25,892 bases of DNA from a virus. A model generated the notes under the pieces. That model was not told where the DNA came from and did not search any database. It saw only the letters and a list, made by a program, of their open reading frames with translations. The stretch is taken from positions 1-25,892 of IMG/VR virus record IMGVR_UViG_3300030385_000490. One strand, 5' to 3'. The translations under genes and the position numbers were made by a program. This document shows positions 14,826 to 22,398 of the stretch, piece after piece. Positions within the stretch are counted from its first letter, which is position 1. Each line of letters starts with the position of its first letter.

Positions 14826-15841
14826 TATCTGTTCTCTTTCGTGAGTTGTTTGGCGTACTGTTCTGGTGTGATACCCAAGCGCTTCGCGAGTGACACTTGA
14901 GTGGAGGTTAGCTGTACTCTGCGAGGTGGAGCGCCGCCTCTTCTGGCTGGCGCTACTACCGTCGTCATTCCCCGACCCACAGCAGGATCCCCCGATCCTT
15001 GGTCAGAAAATGTACCGGGAAATACTTCCCGCATTCTTTCATCTATTCTTGAATAGTACTCATTACTTCTAGGGTCGAGACCCTCTTTACTAACTAGGTT
15101 TTCATGAACACCCATAGCGAACTGGGTTTTTTCAGTGTCTTCGCCGAACCATCTATTACTGGACATCCAGTCCTTTAGGTTCGGATCTTCCTGGGCTTGC
15201 CGTTGGGCAAGTTGAGCCTGTTGGGCATGTTGCATCTGTTGGGCCTGTTGCATCTGGGCCCTGCGCTGCATAGCCACTTGCTGCATGTAGGCCTGCTGTT
15301 CCATGGCCTGTCTGTTCTGGTCTTCAACAACCGGCGTATACTGAGATGCCTGCTGGGCTTCGATGACCGTCCGATTCAGTTGCTCTTGTGCGTCAACAAT
15401 CTCATCGGAATCCCCGGACTCGTAAGCCTTCTTATACTTCTCTTTTGCCGCCGATAGCTGGCTGTCAGTGCGGGAATGGATCTCCGAAAGGAGAACCTTC
15501 TCGCCTCTTTCAAGAACGCCACGAAGATCCCTGTTCTGGGAATCTACCTGCTGGGCGTACCGGACAGCTTCTTCCTGCATACGGACGGCAGCTTCTTTGT
15601 TTCTGCGTTCCTCGTGGAACTCATACTTCAGTTGTTGGATCCGCTTACCGGCCCGACCGCCTACGTTTTCAATCTCTTCTGCGTTGGCATCATCCGGAAG
15701 CCTTGCTTCGTCTCTCGGCCCAACCTGATCCTCAACCGGTCGATCATCGACCACCTGCACTTCAACGTCTCTATCGTCTGACATATCTGAAATCGGCTCC
15801 GTAAGTGCGTTACCCATAAGATCATCAAGAGGCTGACTCAT
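14825..15841 (-). CDS. Scaffolding protein
   Basis: The 338-residue protein starts with ATG at 15841, overlapping the GroES-like gene's stop by four bases (ATGA). It is acidic at the N-terminus (DDRDVEVQVVDDRPVEDQ), then largely helical and charged (residues about 60-160). A Gln/Ala/Met-rich coiled segment follows at about 170-220 (QQAYMQQVAMQRRAQMQQ), and the protein ends in a short basic helix-turn (QVSLAKRLGITPEQYAKQL). Highly helical, acidic, low-complexity body with a small basic C-terminal domain is the typical build of phage scaffolds, whose C-terminus binds the coat protein. Position directly before the head genes supports it. No protease signature is seen, so scaffold exit rather than digestion is possible. 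Confidence 0.75.
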   Translation of the reverse strand: MSQPLDDLMGNALTEPISDMSDDRDVEVQVVDDRPVEDQVGPRDEARLPDDANAEEIENVGGRAGKRIQQLKYEFHEERRNKEAAVRMQEEAVRYAQQVDSQNRDLRGVLERGEKVLLSEIHSRTDSQLSAAKEKYKKAYESGDSDEIVDAQEQLNRTVIEAQQASQYTPVVEDQNRQAMEQQAYMQQVAMQRRAQMQQAQQMQHAQQAQLAQRQAQEDPNLKDWMSSNRWFGEDTEKTQFAMGVHENLVSKEGLDPRSNEYYSRIDERMREVFPGTFSDQGSGDPAVGRGMTTVVAPARRGGAPPRRVQLTSTQVSLAKRLGITPEQYAKQLTKENR

Positions 15842-16215
15842 ACTCTGGCTACCCCCATCGGATTCTCAACGACAGCCTCTACAGAGTCATCGTTGATGAT
15901 TCGGAATTCTTGACCGTGTACGCGGATCCGTGTTCCGGAGTATGCGCGCATTACGATCCAGTCTCCCACCTTGCACCAAGGTCCACTCGGGAATCTGTCC
16001 TCGTTGGCATAAGCCTCTGAGCCCATCTTGACAACGTACCCAACGATTGTGGCGACGGATTCTGCGTCTCGCCGTTCGTCGGTAACGTAAATGCCACCCG
16101 CTGTCTGCTCTTTGACTTCGGGCAGCGCTACGAGCAGTCGATAACCAGTGGGGTCAGGGACCTTCTTGGCCGAAACCTTCGGCTGCTCGTCGCTGTACTG
16201 AATTGCTTCAGACAA
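15838..16215 (-). CDS. GroES-like co-chaperonin
   Basis: The 125-residue protein uses a TTG start at 16215 with AGGAG seven bases upstream. It follows the Cpn10 plan: PDPTGYRLLVALPEVKE, then the mobile-loop-like KEQTAGGIYVTDE at about residues 34-46 that would bind GroEL, VATIVGYVVKMG, CKVGDWIVMRAYSGTRI, and INDDSVEAVVE at the end. Family knowledge: phage co-chaperonins such as T4 gp31 replace GroES so that GroEL can fold capsid proteins. Here it is translationally coupled to the scaffold gene, upstream of the capsid gene, which fits that job. About 25 residues longer than bacterial GroES, mainly at the N-terminus and in an insert (GSEAYANEDRFPSGP). Confidence 0.8.
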   Translation of the reverse strand: MSEAIQYSDEQPKVSAKKVPDPTGYRLLVALPEVKEQTAGGIYVTDERRDAESVATIVGYVVKMGSEAYANEDRFPSGPWCKVGDWIVMRAYSGTRIRVHGQEFRIINDDSVEAVVENPMGVARV

Positions 16216-16355
16216 TGATATTCTCCTGTTGCAGAGACTTTTTATGGAGCGTCTCAGTAGCTCCGCGCGCTCACATGAGCGAAAATATTTTGTATCTGTG
16301 CCGGATGTGTCACTTGGTCCCAGTTGCCTGAAAAATATTTTACAGGCACTAAAAC
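16216..16355. promoter_or_regulatory. 140-base non-coding gap with palindromes ahead of the GroES-like gene
   Basis: This gap contains two copies of AAAATATTTT (16282-16291, 16332-16341). The first directly follows a CGCTCA-CA-TGAGCG inverted repeat (16268-16281). The second is framed by GCCTG/CAGGC (16326-16347), making a 22-base near-perfect palindrome. On the minus strand the second copy reads TGTAAAATA, which could act as a -10 element, but no good -35 is visible. It may be an internal late promoter, an operator pair or an RNA processing region for the scaffold-capsid transcript. Confidence 0.45.
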
Positions 16356-16553
16356 CTATAAGTCTTCCTCGTCATGGGCAATCCTTGAGCCCAGCTCTTT
16401 AATTTCCCTCTCGGCCATAGAAAGCCCCTCAATCACACCACACATCTTCTTGTACTCAGCATAGTCCCCGAGGGAACCATCTGCAAGATGTTCGATGTAT
16501 TGGGCTTTGATTTCCAGCAAACGAGACAGCAGGGCATCTAGTACGGGATCCAA
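16356..16553 (-). CDS. Small helical protein following the portal gene
   Basis: The 65-residue product starts with TTG at 16553, directly after the portal TAG. The portal's last codons (AAGGAGGAG) provide the ribosome site. It is almost all alpha-helical (LDALLSRLLEIKAQYIEHLA, then YAEYKKMCGVIEGLSMAEREIKEL) with an acidic end. I recall small proteins containing a KxxCGVIxGL core next to portal genes in marine podoviruses; no function is known to me. Coupling to the portal suggests a head-vertex or assembly role. Confidence 0.6.
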   Translation of the reverse strand: MDPVLDALLSRLLEIKAQYIEHLADGSLGDYAEYKKMCGVIEGLSMAEREIKELGSRIAHDEEDL

Positions 16554-19244
16554 CTACTCCTCCTTGGCGGGCGGTGCCGTGGGCGTTTTGCTGTCTATCT
16601 TTTCCATCTCTTTCTGGAAGTCAATCAGCTTCTCCATGAGGCGAGAGCCCACCTTGGCTCCTTCGGTCTTCTCAACCCGCATCATGCCCTCGGCAGAAAG
16701 CATAAGCTCGGCAATCTTCAAAGCCATATCTGAACTTCTTTTTGCCTCAGCCATGGACAGTTCCCCATCCTTGGATCTTGCGCCGATGAGGGTCTTGACC
16801 AGATCCATGCCAGCCTCTCCCTCGGCCACCTTCTCCTCGGTGAGGATCTTGACCAGATCAATACCGGCGTTGCCCTCAGCCACCCTCTCGGAGGACTGGA
16901 TCTTCTCTCCCTGAATCCTCTCCTGAGACTGGATCCGGGACATTTCCACACCGCTCCGCTCCTGAGCCTTCATCTGATCAAGCTGCAATCGGCCCTGCTT
17001 GTCGGCCACGTTGGCCTCGGCCTCCATCCTCCGGATCTCCAGCTCCTGCTGTCGCATCTGGATAATGGGGTCTTCGGCCATCTCTTCGGCCTGAGCGTTC
17101 TGGCTTTCCATCTGGTGCTGCTGGAGGAGTCTCTCTGCCGCATCTCGGACCAAGCGAGAGAGCTGAACCTCCACATCGTCGGGGATGGGCTCTTCGGGCG
17201 GGGGGAGATCGACTCCCAGGTTGTCTTCGATTTGGCCTCGGTACTGAAAGGCCAGATGCTCACCCACATGGGCAGACAGGGCAGACTGGACAGACAGCGC
17301 GTTGGGATCTTTCTCAAGCATCTCAAGCAGGACCGGGTCTTCCGCTGCCGCCATGTGCGTAGTGATGTGAGCTTCGTGATCCTGCCACATGAAGGCCTTC
17401 ACGGGCTCGCCGCGAATGATGTCCATGTTCTCAAGCACGGGGTCCTTGACCGGTATCTCATCTTCAAGGGGGATGATCTTGTCTGTGTCTCGTATGCCCA
17501 GGACTTCCAGCATTTGGCGATGCAGGGTGGGCATATCGTATATTTCCGGGGATGTTTCTGCGAGTTGCATGGCTGCTTGGTACTGCATGATTCGCTGGGC
17601 CATCGTGGCTGAGTTCGGGTCAGATACGGGGAGTACGTCAATGCGGTCGTCGAAGTCCTCCGCTTTCATCATCTCGTCGCCCTCAAGATCGTATGGGTAC
17701 TCAAGGGGAGTGTGATCCCTGATGATCTCCTCAAGGATGCGGAATTCGTTTTTCATGGAGGCGTGGAGGCGTGATTGAATCGCAGCCATCACCTTCATGG
17801 ATCTCTCAAGCAAGGCAAGGGTAGTGCCCACCGGAGCCTGATTACTCATGTCGCTGATCTTGAGATCAGTCAGTGACGCGAACCTACGCCCCTCCTCAAC
17901 GATATTCCCCAGCAACTGGTAGAGTACGCTTGAGGGTTCCTTGTAGGGGAGGAAGGTGATGTTGTCTCGTATGGCGCCACCCGGGACATCCACATCCCGG
18001 AACTCACCGGGAGAGATCGGAGAGTCCTCGCCGCGAATCCTGAGCCCTCTGGACTTGAGACCGCCGGGAAGATTGGACAGGGTGCCTGCGTCCACGAGCT
18101 GGCGCAGCAAGGATGTGGCCGACTTGGCTAGTCCACCGATCATATGGACAAGGCCGAACCCATAGAAGCCGATGCCCGGGATATACTCGTAATGGACGAA
18201 GTGCCTGCGTCGGAGTTTGTCGGGGTCACCCTCGGCCCAGTTCCTGCGGATTGCGAGGATCTTACTAGATCCAAGCTCAACCGTAACCACATAAGGAAGG
18301 GCAATCCCCGTCTCTTCGCCATTCTGGATGTCTTCAAACCCAGCTAGGTCGATGTCGGCGTGGATCTCAAGAAGGGTGTATCGGTTGTCGAATTCGTGCG
18401 AGGGGCTGTCCCCGGTAAGCTCATCATATTTTTTCTGTATGTCGTCCGGGTCCATAGAGGGGTTGCCAAGGTCTACATCGGAATAGAAGCCACTCACCTG
18501 CATCTTCCGGACATCGTTCTGGCTTCTCTTCATCACATGCGTGATGCGCTCGGCCATATCCAGAGACGGGGCCCCATATGAAACAACGATGTCCTCTGAG
18601 GGTACAAACATCGCACAGGGCCTGTTCATTGTGGGATCCCAGTACACCTTCCGGAATGCGGAACCGGCGAGGGGAAGGCTGAACAACATCTTCTCTGTCT
18701 CGCCCCGGTATTCTTCCATCACCTCGGTGACAAGGTAATTGAGATAATCTTCAATCCGCTGGGCCTGCTTCGTCTTTTCATCGGTCGCCTTGCCCACAAT
18801 CTTTGTGCGAACCGGGCCACCGCTGGGAAATATTTCGCTGATAGCTTGGCTCTGGAACCGGATAACGGCCTCTGAGAGGATGGGGTGGGTGACACCGCAC
18901 GCCCCCTCCCAAGGAGTTGTTCTCTCCTCGATCTTCAGACCCAGTTGGTTAAGGCCCTTGATATAGGTCTCTTCCCATTCCTTTCGACTCCCCCTGTCGG
19001 ATGTGTAGGCTCCGACAAGTTCGGACGAAAGAGATGAGACATCTTTATCATCCATCTCTTCAACGAGGTTGGCATCAAAGGGCACATCCTCCGCAAGGGA
19101 CTCTCCCCCCGTGAAGTCGATCAACATCCCACCGTCTTCCGTCTCCATCGAAACGGCCTCGGGGTTCAGGATCTCGACCTCAACCTGCTCCTCAAAGTCG
19201 GAAATGTTAAGCGGTCCCTGATCAAGAGATCTCTCAATAGCCAA
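16554..19244 (-). CDS. Portal protein, long P22-type form with coiled-coil C-terminus
   Basis: The 896-residue protein starts with ATG at 19244. After an acidic N-terminal stretch (residues 1-75), the portal core begins with WEETYIKGLNQLGLKIEERT and WEGACGVTHPIL, then FQSQAISEIFP, and a membrane-free wing/stem region with FVHYEYIPGIGFYGFGLVH. It also carries SNQAPVGTTLALLERSMKV at about residues 480-500, in the stem helices of P22-like portals. P22 gp1 is 725 residues, so this protein is longer. The extra part is a charged C-terminal coiled coil (about residues 690-890, for example IQMRQQELEIRRMEAEANV) with an 18-residue internal duplication, comparable to the P22 portal barrel. It forms the DNA channel for TerL. 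Confidence 0.85.
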   Translation of the reverse strand: MAIERSLDQGPLNISDFEEQVEVEILNPEAVSMETEDGGMLIDFTGGESLAEDVPFDANLVEEMDDKDVSSLSSELVGAYTSDRGSRKEWEETYIKGLNQLGLKIEERTTPWEGACGVTHPILSEAVIRFQSQAISEIFPSGGPVRTKIVGKATDEKTKQAQRIEDYLNYLVTEVMEEYRGETEKMLFSLPLAGSAFRKVYWDPTMNRPCAMFVPSEDIVVSYGAPSLDMAERITHVMKRSQNDVRKMQVSGFYSDVDLGNPSMDPDDIQKKYDELTGDSPSHEFDNRYTLLEIHADIDLAGFEDIQNGEETGIALPYVVTVELGSSKILAIRRNWAEGDPDKLRRRHFVHYEYIPGIGFYGFGLVHMIGGLAKSATSLLRQLVDAGTLSNLPGGLKSRGLRIRGEDSPISPGEFRDVDVPGGAIRDNITFLPYKEPSSVLYQLLGNIVEEGRRFASLTDLKISDMSNQAPVGTTLALLERSMKVMAAIQSRLHASMKNEFRILEEIIRDHTPLEYPYDLEGDEMMKAEDFDDRIDVLPVSDPNSATMAQRIMQYQAAMQLAETSPEIYDMPTLHRQMLEVLGIRDTDKIIPLEDEIPVKDPVLENMDIIRGEPVKAFMWQDHEAHITTHMAAAEDPVLLEMLEKDPNALSVQSALSAHVGEHLAFQYRGQIEDNLGVDLPPPEEPIPDDVEVQLSRLVRDAAERLLQQHQMESQNAQAEEMAEDPIIQMRQQELEIRRMEAEANVADKQGRLQLDQMKAQERSGVEMSRIQSQERIQGEKIQSSERVAEGNAGIDLVKILTEEKVAEGEAGMDLVKTLIGARSKDGELSMAEAKRSSDMALKIAELMLSAEGMMRVEKTEGAKVGSRLMEKLIDFQKEMEKIDSKTPTAPPAKEE
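16791..16898 (-). repeat. 54-base tandem duplication inside the portal gene
   Basis: Two adjacent 54-base units encode VAEGNAGIDLVKILTEEK and VAEGEAGMDLVKTLIGAR. They lie in the C-terminal coiled coil of the portal and probably lengthen the barrel by one helical module. Confidence 0.75.
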
Positions 19245-19249
19245 TTAGA

Positions 19250-20821
19250 TTATCCCCTCCAACCCCTTCTTCGCTGACCCATGCCAGTACCCCGACCACC
19301 AAACGTGGGAGCCACTACGCTCTGGGGCACCGAACCCGGCAAGGAGCCTAGGCCAGGGATCCCAGGGATAGCCAAGGGGTTTCCTCCGGGCAGGGAGCCT
19401 ATCCCGGGCATTCCAGGGATAGCCAAGGGATTGCCACCGGGTAGGGAGCCTATTCCGGGGATTCCGGGGATAGATACGTTTGCTGGCAGGCCTAGTCCCA
19501 GCGGGGCCCCGTAGACAGACGATCCTATATTGGCGGCGGCTGTTGGTGTGGTTATTCCGAGTGGTGCTCCGTAGACAGACGATCCTAAATTAGCGTCTAT
19601 CGGTGTGGTTGTTCCCAGAGGTGCCCCGTAGACCGATGAGCCTAAATCGTCAAAATTCGGGGCTATTGGCGCCGCTATATCCCGATTAGTCAGCCTGCCG
19701 GGCCTTCGACCTCTTCCTCGCTGACCCATACCAGTTCCGGGTCCAGACATTCCAGGGACAATCGGGGCCGTTGCCTCGATTATATCCTGACTAGTCAGGC
19801 CGCCCTGCCTTCGCCCTCTTCCTCTCTGGCCCATGCCAGTTCCGGGGCCGGGGAACACTGCATCGGGAGTAAGCGGGCCCCTGTCTCCGCCGGGTTCGTT
19901 ACCGGACACCAACGGACTCGACGCAGGGTTGTTCAACAAATAGTTCGCAGCCATTGCGTCCGTACTCCCAACGCCGGCCCAACTCCCCTCGTCCATACCG
20001 GTAAACGGGGGAGGGGGAGGGGTTATATCACCCACTACGGGCGGGATATCACCCACTACGGGCGGGATGTCATCCACTACGGGCGGGATGGTACCAGCGT
20101 CTGGACCCAACTCAGTCCCCCCCGTGATCGCATTCAAGTACGCTCTCACCCTTTCCGGGTCATTCTTGAAGGAAGACATAAAGTTATTGACAAGACCCGG
20201 GTATTTAATTCCTTGAGTCTTTTGTGTCGGTTGAGCCTTCTGGAAAAGGTTACTCAGGATATAATTCATTTGCTGTTGGGTGTATTGTCCTTGAGGAGGG
20301 TACGCAGCTCTCTGCGGATACCCACCACCCATCTGGCCGTAACCTCCGTAGCCACCACCATACATGCCACCAGGGGGGCTATAACCATAGCCGCCAGGGT
20401 AGCTAGGACCACCACCGTAGCTAGGACCATAACCGCCGCCATATCCGCCGCCATATCCGCCGCCACCCATATAGGGCGCGGGAGGGCCGTACTGCGGAGG
20501 ACCGTACTGCGGAGGACCGTATCCTCCTCCATATTGCTGCCCGTAACCTTGATTGAAGCCACCACCGTATCCTCCGTAGTTCATTCCCTGCATGGGACTT
20601 CCCATACCGGATAGGAGGTTTCTCGGACCAATCATGGACCGAGAAGCATTGGGTTGTCGCGGAGAGCGGTTCAAAATATTCTTGGCTCTATTTTTGAAGT
20701 TGCTGATGCTGTTCGCAGACGCTGCCCTGTCGAACGGTTCCTGCGGAAGAGAACGTCCGCCATAGGCTTGACCCATGGACTCTCGCTGTTGTGCGCTCAG
20801 ATCACTATGTCCTGCACCCAT
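19250..20821 (-). CDS. Low-complexity Gly/Tyr/Pro-rich protein built from several repeat families
   Basis: The 523-residue protein's ATG shares one base with the TAA of its upstream neighbour (TAATG). Residues 80-170 are a prion-like Gly-Tyr-Gln domain (GGYGGG, YGPPQYGPPQ). Residues 178-235 form the only clearly ordered part, a small helical domain with MNYILSNLFQ and VNNFMSSFKNDPERVRAYL. After this come IPPVVGD three times (245-266), GPGTGMGQRGRGRR twice with a third variant at the C-terminus (325, 360, 510), LGSSVYGAPLG three times (393-442), and a 17-residue IPGIPGIGSLPGGNPLA unit three times (451-501). It has no transmembrane segment or catalytic motif. It lies between TerL/SET and portal genes. 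A disordered virion or assembly protein is likely; the true role is unknown. Confidence 0.65.
   Translation of the reverse strand: MGAGHSDLSAQQRESMGQAYGGRSLPQEPFDRAASANSISNFKNRAKNILNRSPRQPNASRSMIGPRNLLSGMGSPMQGMNYGGYGGGFNQGYGQQYGGGYGPPQYGPPQYGPPAPYMGGGGYGGGYGGGYGPSYGGGPSYPGGYGYSPPGGMYGGGYGGYGQMGGGYPQRAAYPPQGQYTQQQMNYILSNLFQKAQPTQKTQGIKYPGLVNNFMSSFKNDPERVRAYLNAITGGTELGPDAGTIPPVVDDIPPVVGDIPPVVGDITPPPPPFTGMDEGSWAGVGSTDAMAANYLLNNPASSPLVSGNEPGGDRGPLTPDAVFPGPGTGMGQRGRGRRQGGLTSQDIIEATAPIVPGMSGPGTGMGQRGRGRRPGRLTNRDIAAPIAPNFDDLGSSVYGAPLGTTTPIDANLGSSVYGAPLGITTPTAAANIGSSVYGAPLGLGLPANVSIPGIPGIGSLPGGNPLAIPGMPGIGSLPGGNPLAIPGIPGLGSLPGSVPQSVVAPTFGGRGTGMGQRRRGWRG
19319..19471 (-). repeat. 51-base tandem repeat, three copies
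   Basis: Three adjacent 51-base units encode IPGIPGIGSLPGGNPLA, IPGMPGIGSLPGGNPLA and a diverged third. They lie at residues 451-501 of the low-complexity protein. Confidence 0.75.
19496..19645 (-). repeat. Spaced repeat encoding LGSSVYGAPLG, three copies
   Basis: The units lie at residues 393-403, 412-422 and 432-442, with short variable Thr/Pro/Ala spacers. DNA copies differ mostly in third positions, so the peptide appears to be conserved. Confidence 0.7.
20024..20089 (-). repeat. 21-base tandem repeat encoding IPPVVxD, three copies
   Basis: The plus strand shows the core CCCACTACGGGCGGGAT recurring every 21 bases. It encodes IPPVVDD, IPPVVGD and IPPVVGD. Confidence 0.75.
20312..20584 (-). 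repeat. Gly-Tyr-Gly low-complexity tract
   Basis: This stretch encodes residues 80-170 of the low-complexity protein, nearly all Gly, Tyr, Pro, Gln and Ser. It includes doubled YGPPQ units and several GGYGGG units coded by short direct DNA repeats such as CCATATCCGCCG. Confidence 0.75.
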
Positions 20822-22050
20822 TAGATCAACCGCCTTCCGTATGCGTCAATAATGCCGCCGTGACCAAACTGCCGTCGTCTGTTCGGATGTGTTGGGCCAG
20901 AATTATATATGATATCTGACTCAGGTTGCTGATACCCACGCCGACCTCCTCCGGGTCTGCGTTGACCCCGTGTCTGGTTCCGCCCTTGTTGAGCCCATCC
21001 TCTGAAGCGAGGCCCGCTAGGCCCGCGAGGCGGTAGCTGGGGCACGGGGGTTTGGGGGCCGGGCGACTGGCCGATGTCATCTAGGTATTCGTCAATGGGA
21101 CGCGGATCAAACGGACTGTACTGAGGCTGACCACCATATTGTTCTCGGATTCCTTGCTGTCTGTCGAATCCTGCCTGCATATCATCCATACTAAGCTCGC
21201 CATACTGGCCCGCCGGGTCATACGCTCTTCCCGCAGCCTGAGCCTTCAGGGCCATGCCGAGGTCGTCTGCCCCCACTGCATTATCGAAGTTCAGATCGTA
21301 TTGGTTTGCCATGGCGGGGGTAGTAACGATGCCATCATCGGAGAGATTTCCACCATACAACCCCCCATACCCCCCTCTTGGCATACCGCCGGCGGCTTCG
21401 GGCCCGTAGATTGAATACTCAGTAGCATCTTGCGCATTGCCCTGACCCAACGCTTGCTGAACCATGTAGGGATCCACTACGCCCGCAGGTGTAGTCATCG
21501 GACCGCCGCCGTAGCCGCCGTAGCCAGAGCCGTAGAGTTGGGACGCCATCATCGGATATCCGCCCCGACCCATCCCTTGCATCGCCGCATTTTGGATAGC
21601 GCCTTGATTCAACCTATTCTGTAGGAGTTCTTGCCGGTCGGGGGCTACACCCCCTCGACCGCCGCCCATGCGTGCGACTTGCGTCGTGCCCTGGGGTTGA
21701 CCGGCCCAGCGCCCCCTGAAGGGAGAGTTACCAAAAGTTTCATTCAGCTCACTCATAAAGTCAGGAGTCTGGATGTTTGTCATGCCGGGGCGCGGCTGGC
21801 TCCCGTTCGGAGCCATCGAGAGTGGCGATCCGCCGCTCATCGGATATCCGCCGCCAAACATATTCTGCATCTGGTCGCCTGTACCTCCGCGAAGATGGCC
21901 TCTCCCGACGCCTCCCCTGCGACCACGGGGCATCGCAGAACCCTGGGTGAATCCTCCGGTGTTCTGGTTATACCCACCGCTGTTCGCTCTGTTCTGCTGC
22001 GATGCAATCTGCCTGTGGCTGCCAAAGGGATCGTTCTGTCCTTGACCCAT
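20821..22050 (-). CDS. RGG/Gly-rich disordered protein with one EF-hand-like (dockerin-type) loop
   Basis: The 409-residue protein starts with ATG at 22050 behind GAGGAG. The N-terminus is rich in Gln/Asn/Gly and carries RGG-type motifs (MPRGRRGGVGRGHLRGG, residues 40-56; GGGRGG, 129-134). Central Gly-Tyr stretches (YGSGYGGYGGG) recall its downstream neighbour. Residues 252-263 (DLNFDNAVGADD, followed by LGMAL) match a calcium-binding EF-hand loop of dockerin type: acidic or Asn at positions 1, 3, 5 and 12, then a hydrophobic helix. The C-terminus is Arg/Gly/Gln-rich (GRNQTRGQRRPGGGRRGY). No enzyme domain is seen. Basic RGG tracts suggest nucleic-acid binding or phase-separating behaviour, but this is inference. 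The gene is part of the TerL-portal operon. Confidence 0.65.
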   Translation of the reverse strand: MGQGQNDPFGSHRQIASQQNRANSGGYNQNTGGFTQGSAMPRGRRGGVGRGHLRGGTGDQMQNMFGGGYPMSGGSPLSMAPNGSQPRPGMTNIQTPDFMSELNETFGNSPFRGRWAGQPQGTTQVARMGGGRGGVAPDRQELLQNRLNQGAIQNAAMQGMGRGGYPMMASQLYGSGYGGYGGGPMTTPAGVVDPYMVQQALGQGNAQDATEYSIYGPEAAGGMPRGGYGGLYGGNLSDDGIVTTPAMANQYDLNFDNAVGADDLGMALKAQAAGRAYDPAGQYGELSMDDMQAGFDRQQGIREQYGGQPQYSPFDPRPIDEYLDDIGQSPGPQTPVPQLPPRGPSGPRFRGWAQQGRNQTRGQRRPGGGRRGYQQPESDIIYNSGPTHPNRRRQFGHGGIIDAYGRRLI

Positions 22051-22062
22051 TTTAGTACTCCT

Positions 22063-22398
22063 CTATTTCCAAGACTTGTATCCTTCGGGATCAAGGTCTT
22101 TAGGTTTCGCCACGAAGTCGGGCGTGTCGTTGTAATCCATTGTCAACTCTGAACCCGGCTCAATGTCGGAGAGAGACTTCAAGTAATACTGATCAACCGT
22201 GCCGGGCACGATCTCCATTCTTCCGTTGGGTCTCGATTGGTGGTTGAGATACTTCCCTAGCTCGGTTTGTTCGCCACCCAAAAGGCCCCCTGCGTTCAGC
22301 CCCGTGATCAAATGACCTACGGATTCGTTAGAGGGAATAACCTCTGAAGCGAAAGCCCCCGTGCCGTGAATGTTTGATGGAGCTGCGTGCCACTTCAT
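22063..22398 (-). CDS. SET-domain protein (candidate protein lysine methyltransferase)
   Basis: The 111-residue protein starts right after the TerL TAA. It is nearly a bare SET domain: SNIHGTGAFASEVIP (residues 8-22; typical SxIHGxGxFA opening), LGKYLNHQSRPN (48-58; corresponds to the NHSCxPN cofactor-binding motif, with Cys replaced by Arg), and DIEPGSELTMDYN (78-90; corresponds to the GEELTxDY end). Family knowledge: SET enzymes transfer methyl groups from S-adenosylmethionine to protein lysines. The post-SET Cys cluster is absent, as in most bacterial forms. The target is unknown. The tight link to terL suggests a virion protein or a host protein met during late infection. Activity is plausible but the altered motif needs testing. 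Confidence 0.75.
   Translation of the reverse strand: MKWHAAPSNIHGTGAFASEVIPSNESVGHLITGLNAGGLLGGEQTELGKYLNHQSRPNGRMEIVPGTVDQYYLKSLSDIEPGSELTMDYNDTPDFVAKPKDLDPEGYKSWK

Noticed and set aside
19319-20584. CRISPR-like array suggested by regular short repeats
   Set aside because: Repeat periods (21, 51 and other bases) are multiples of three, lie in frame in a coding gene, and have no unique spacers of constant length.
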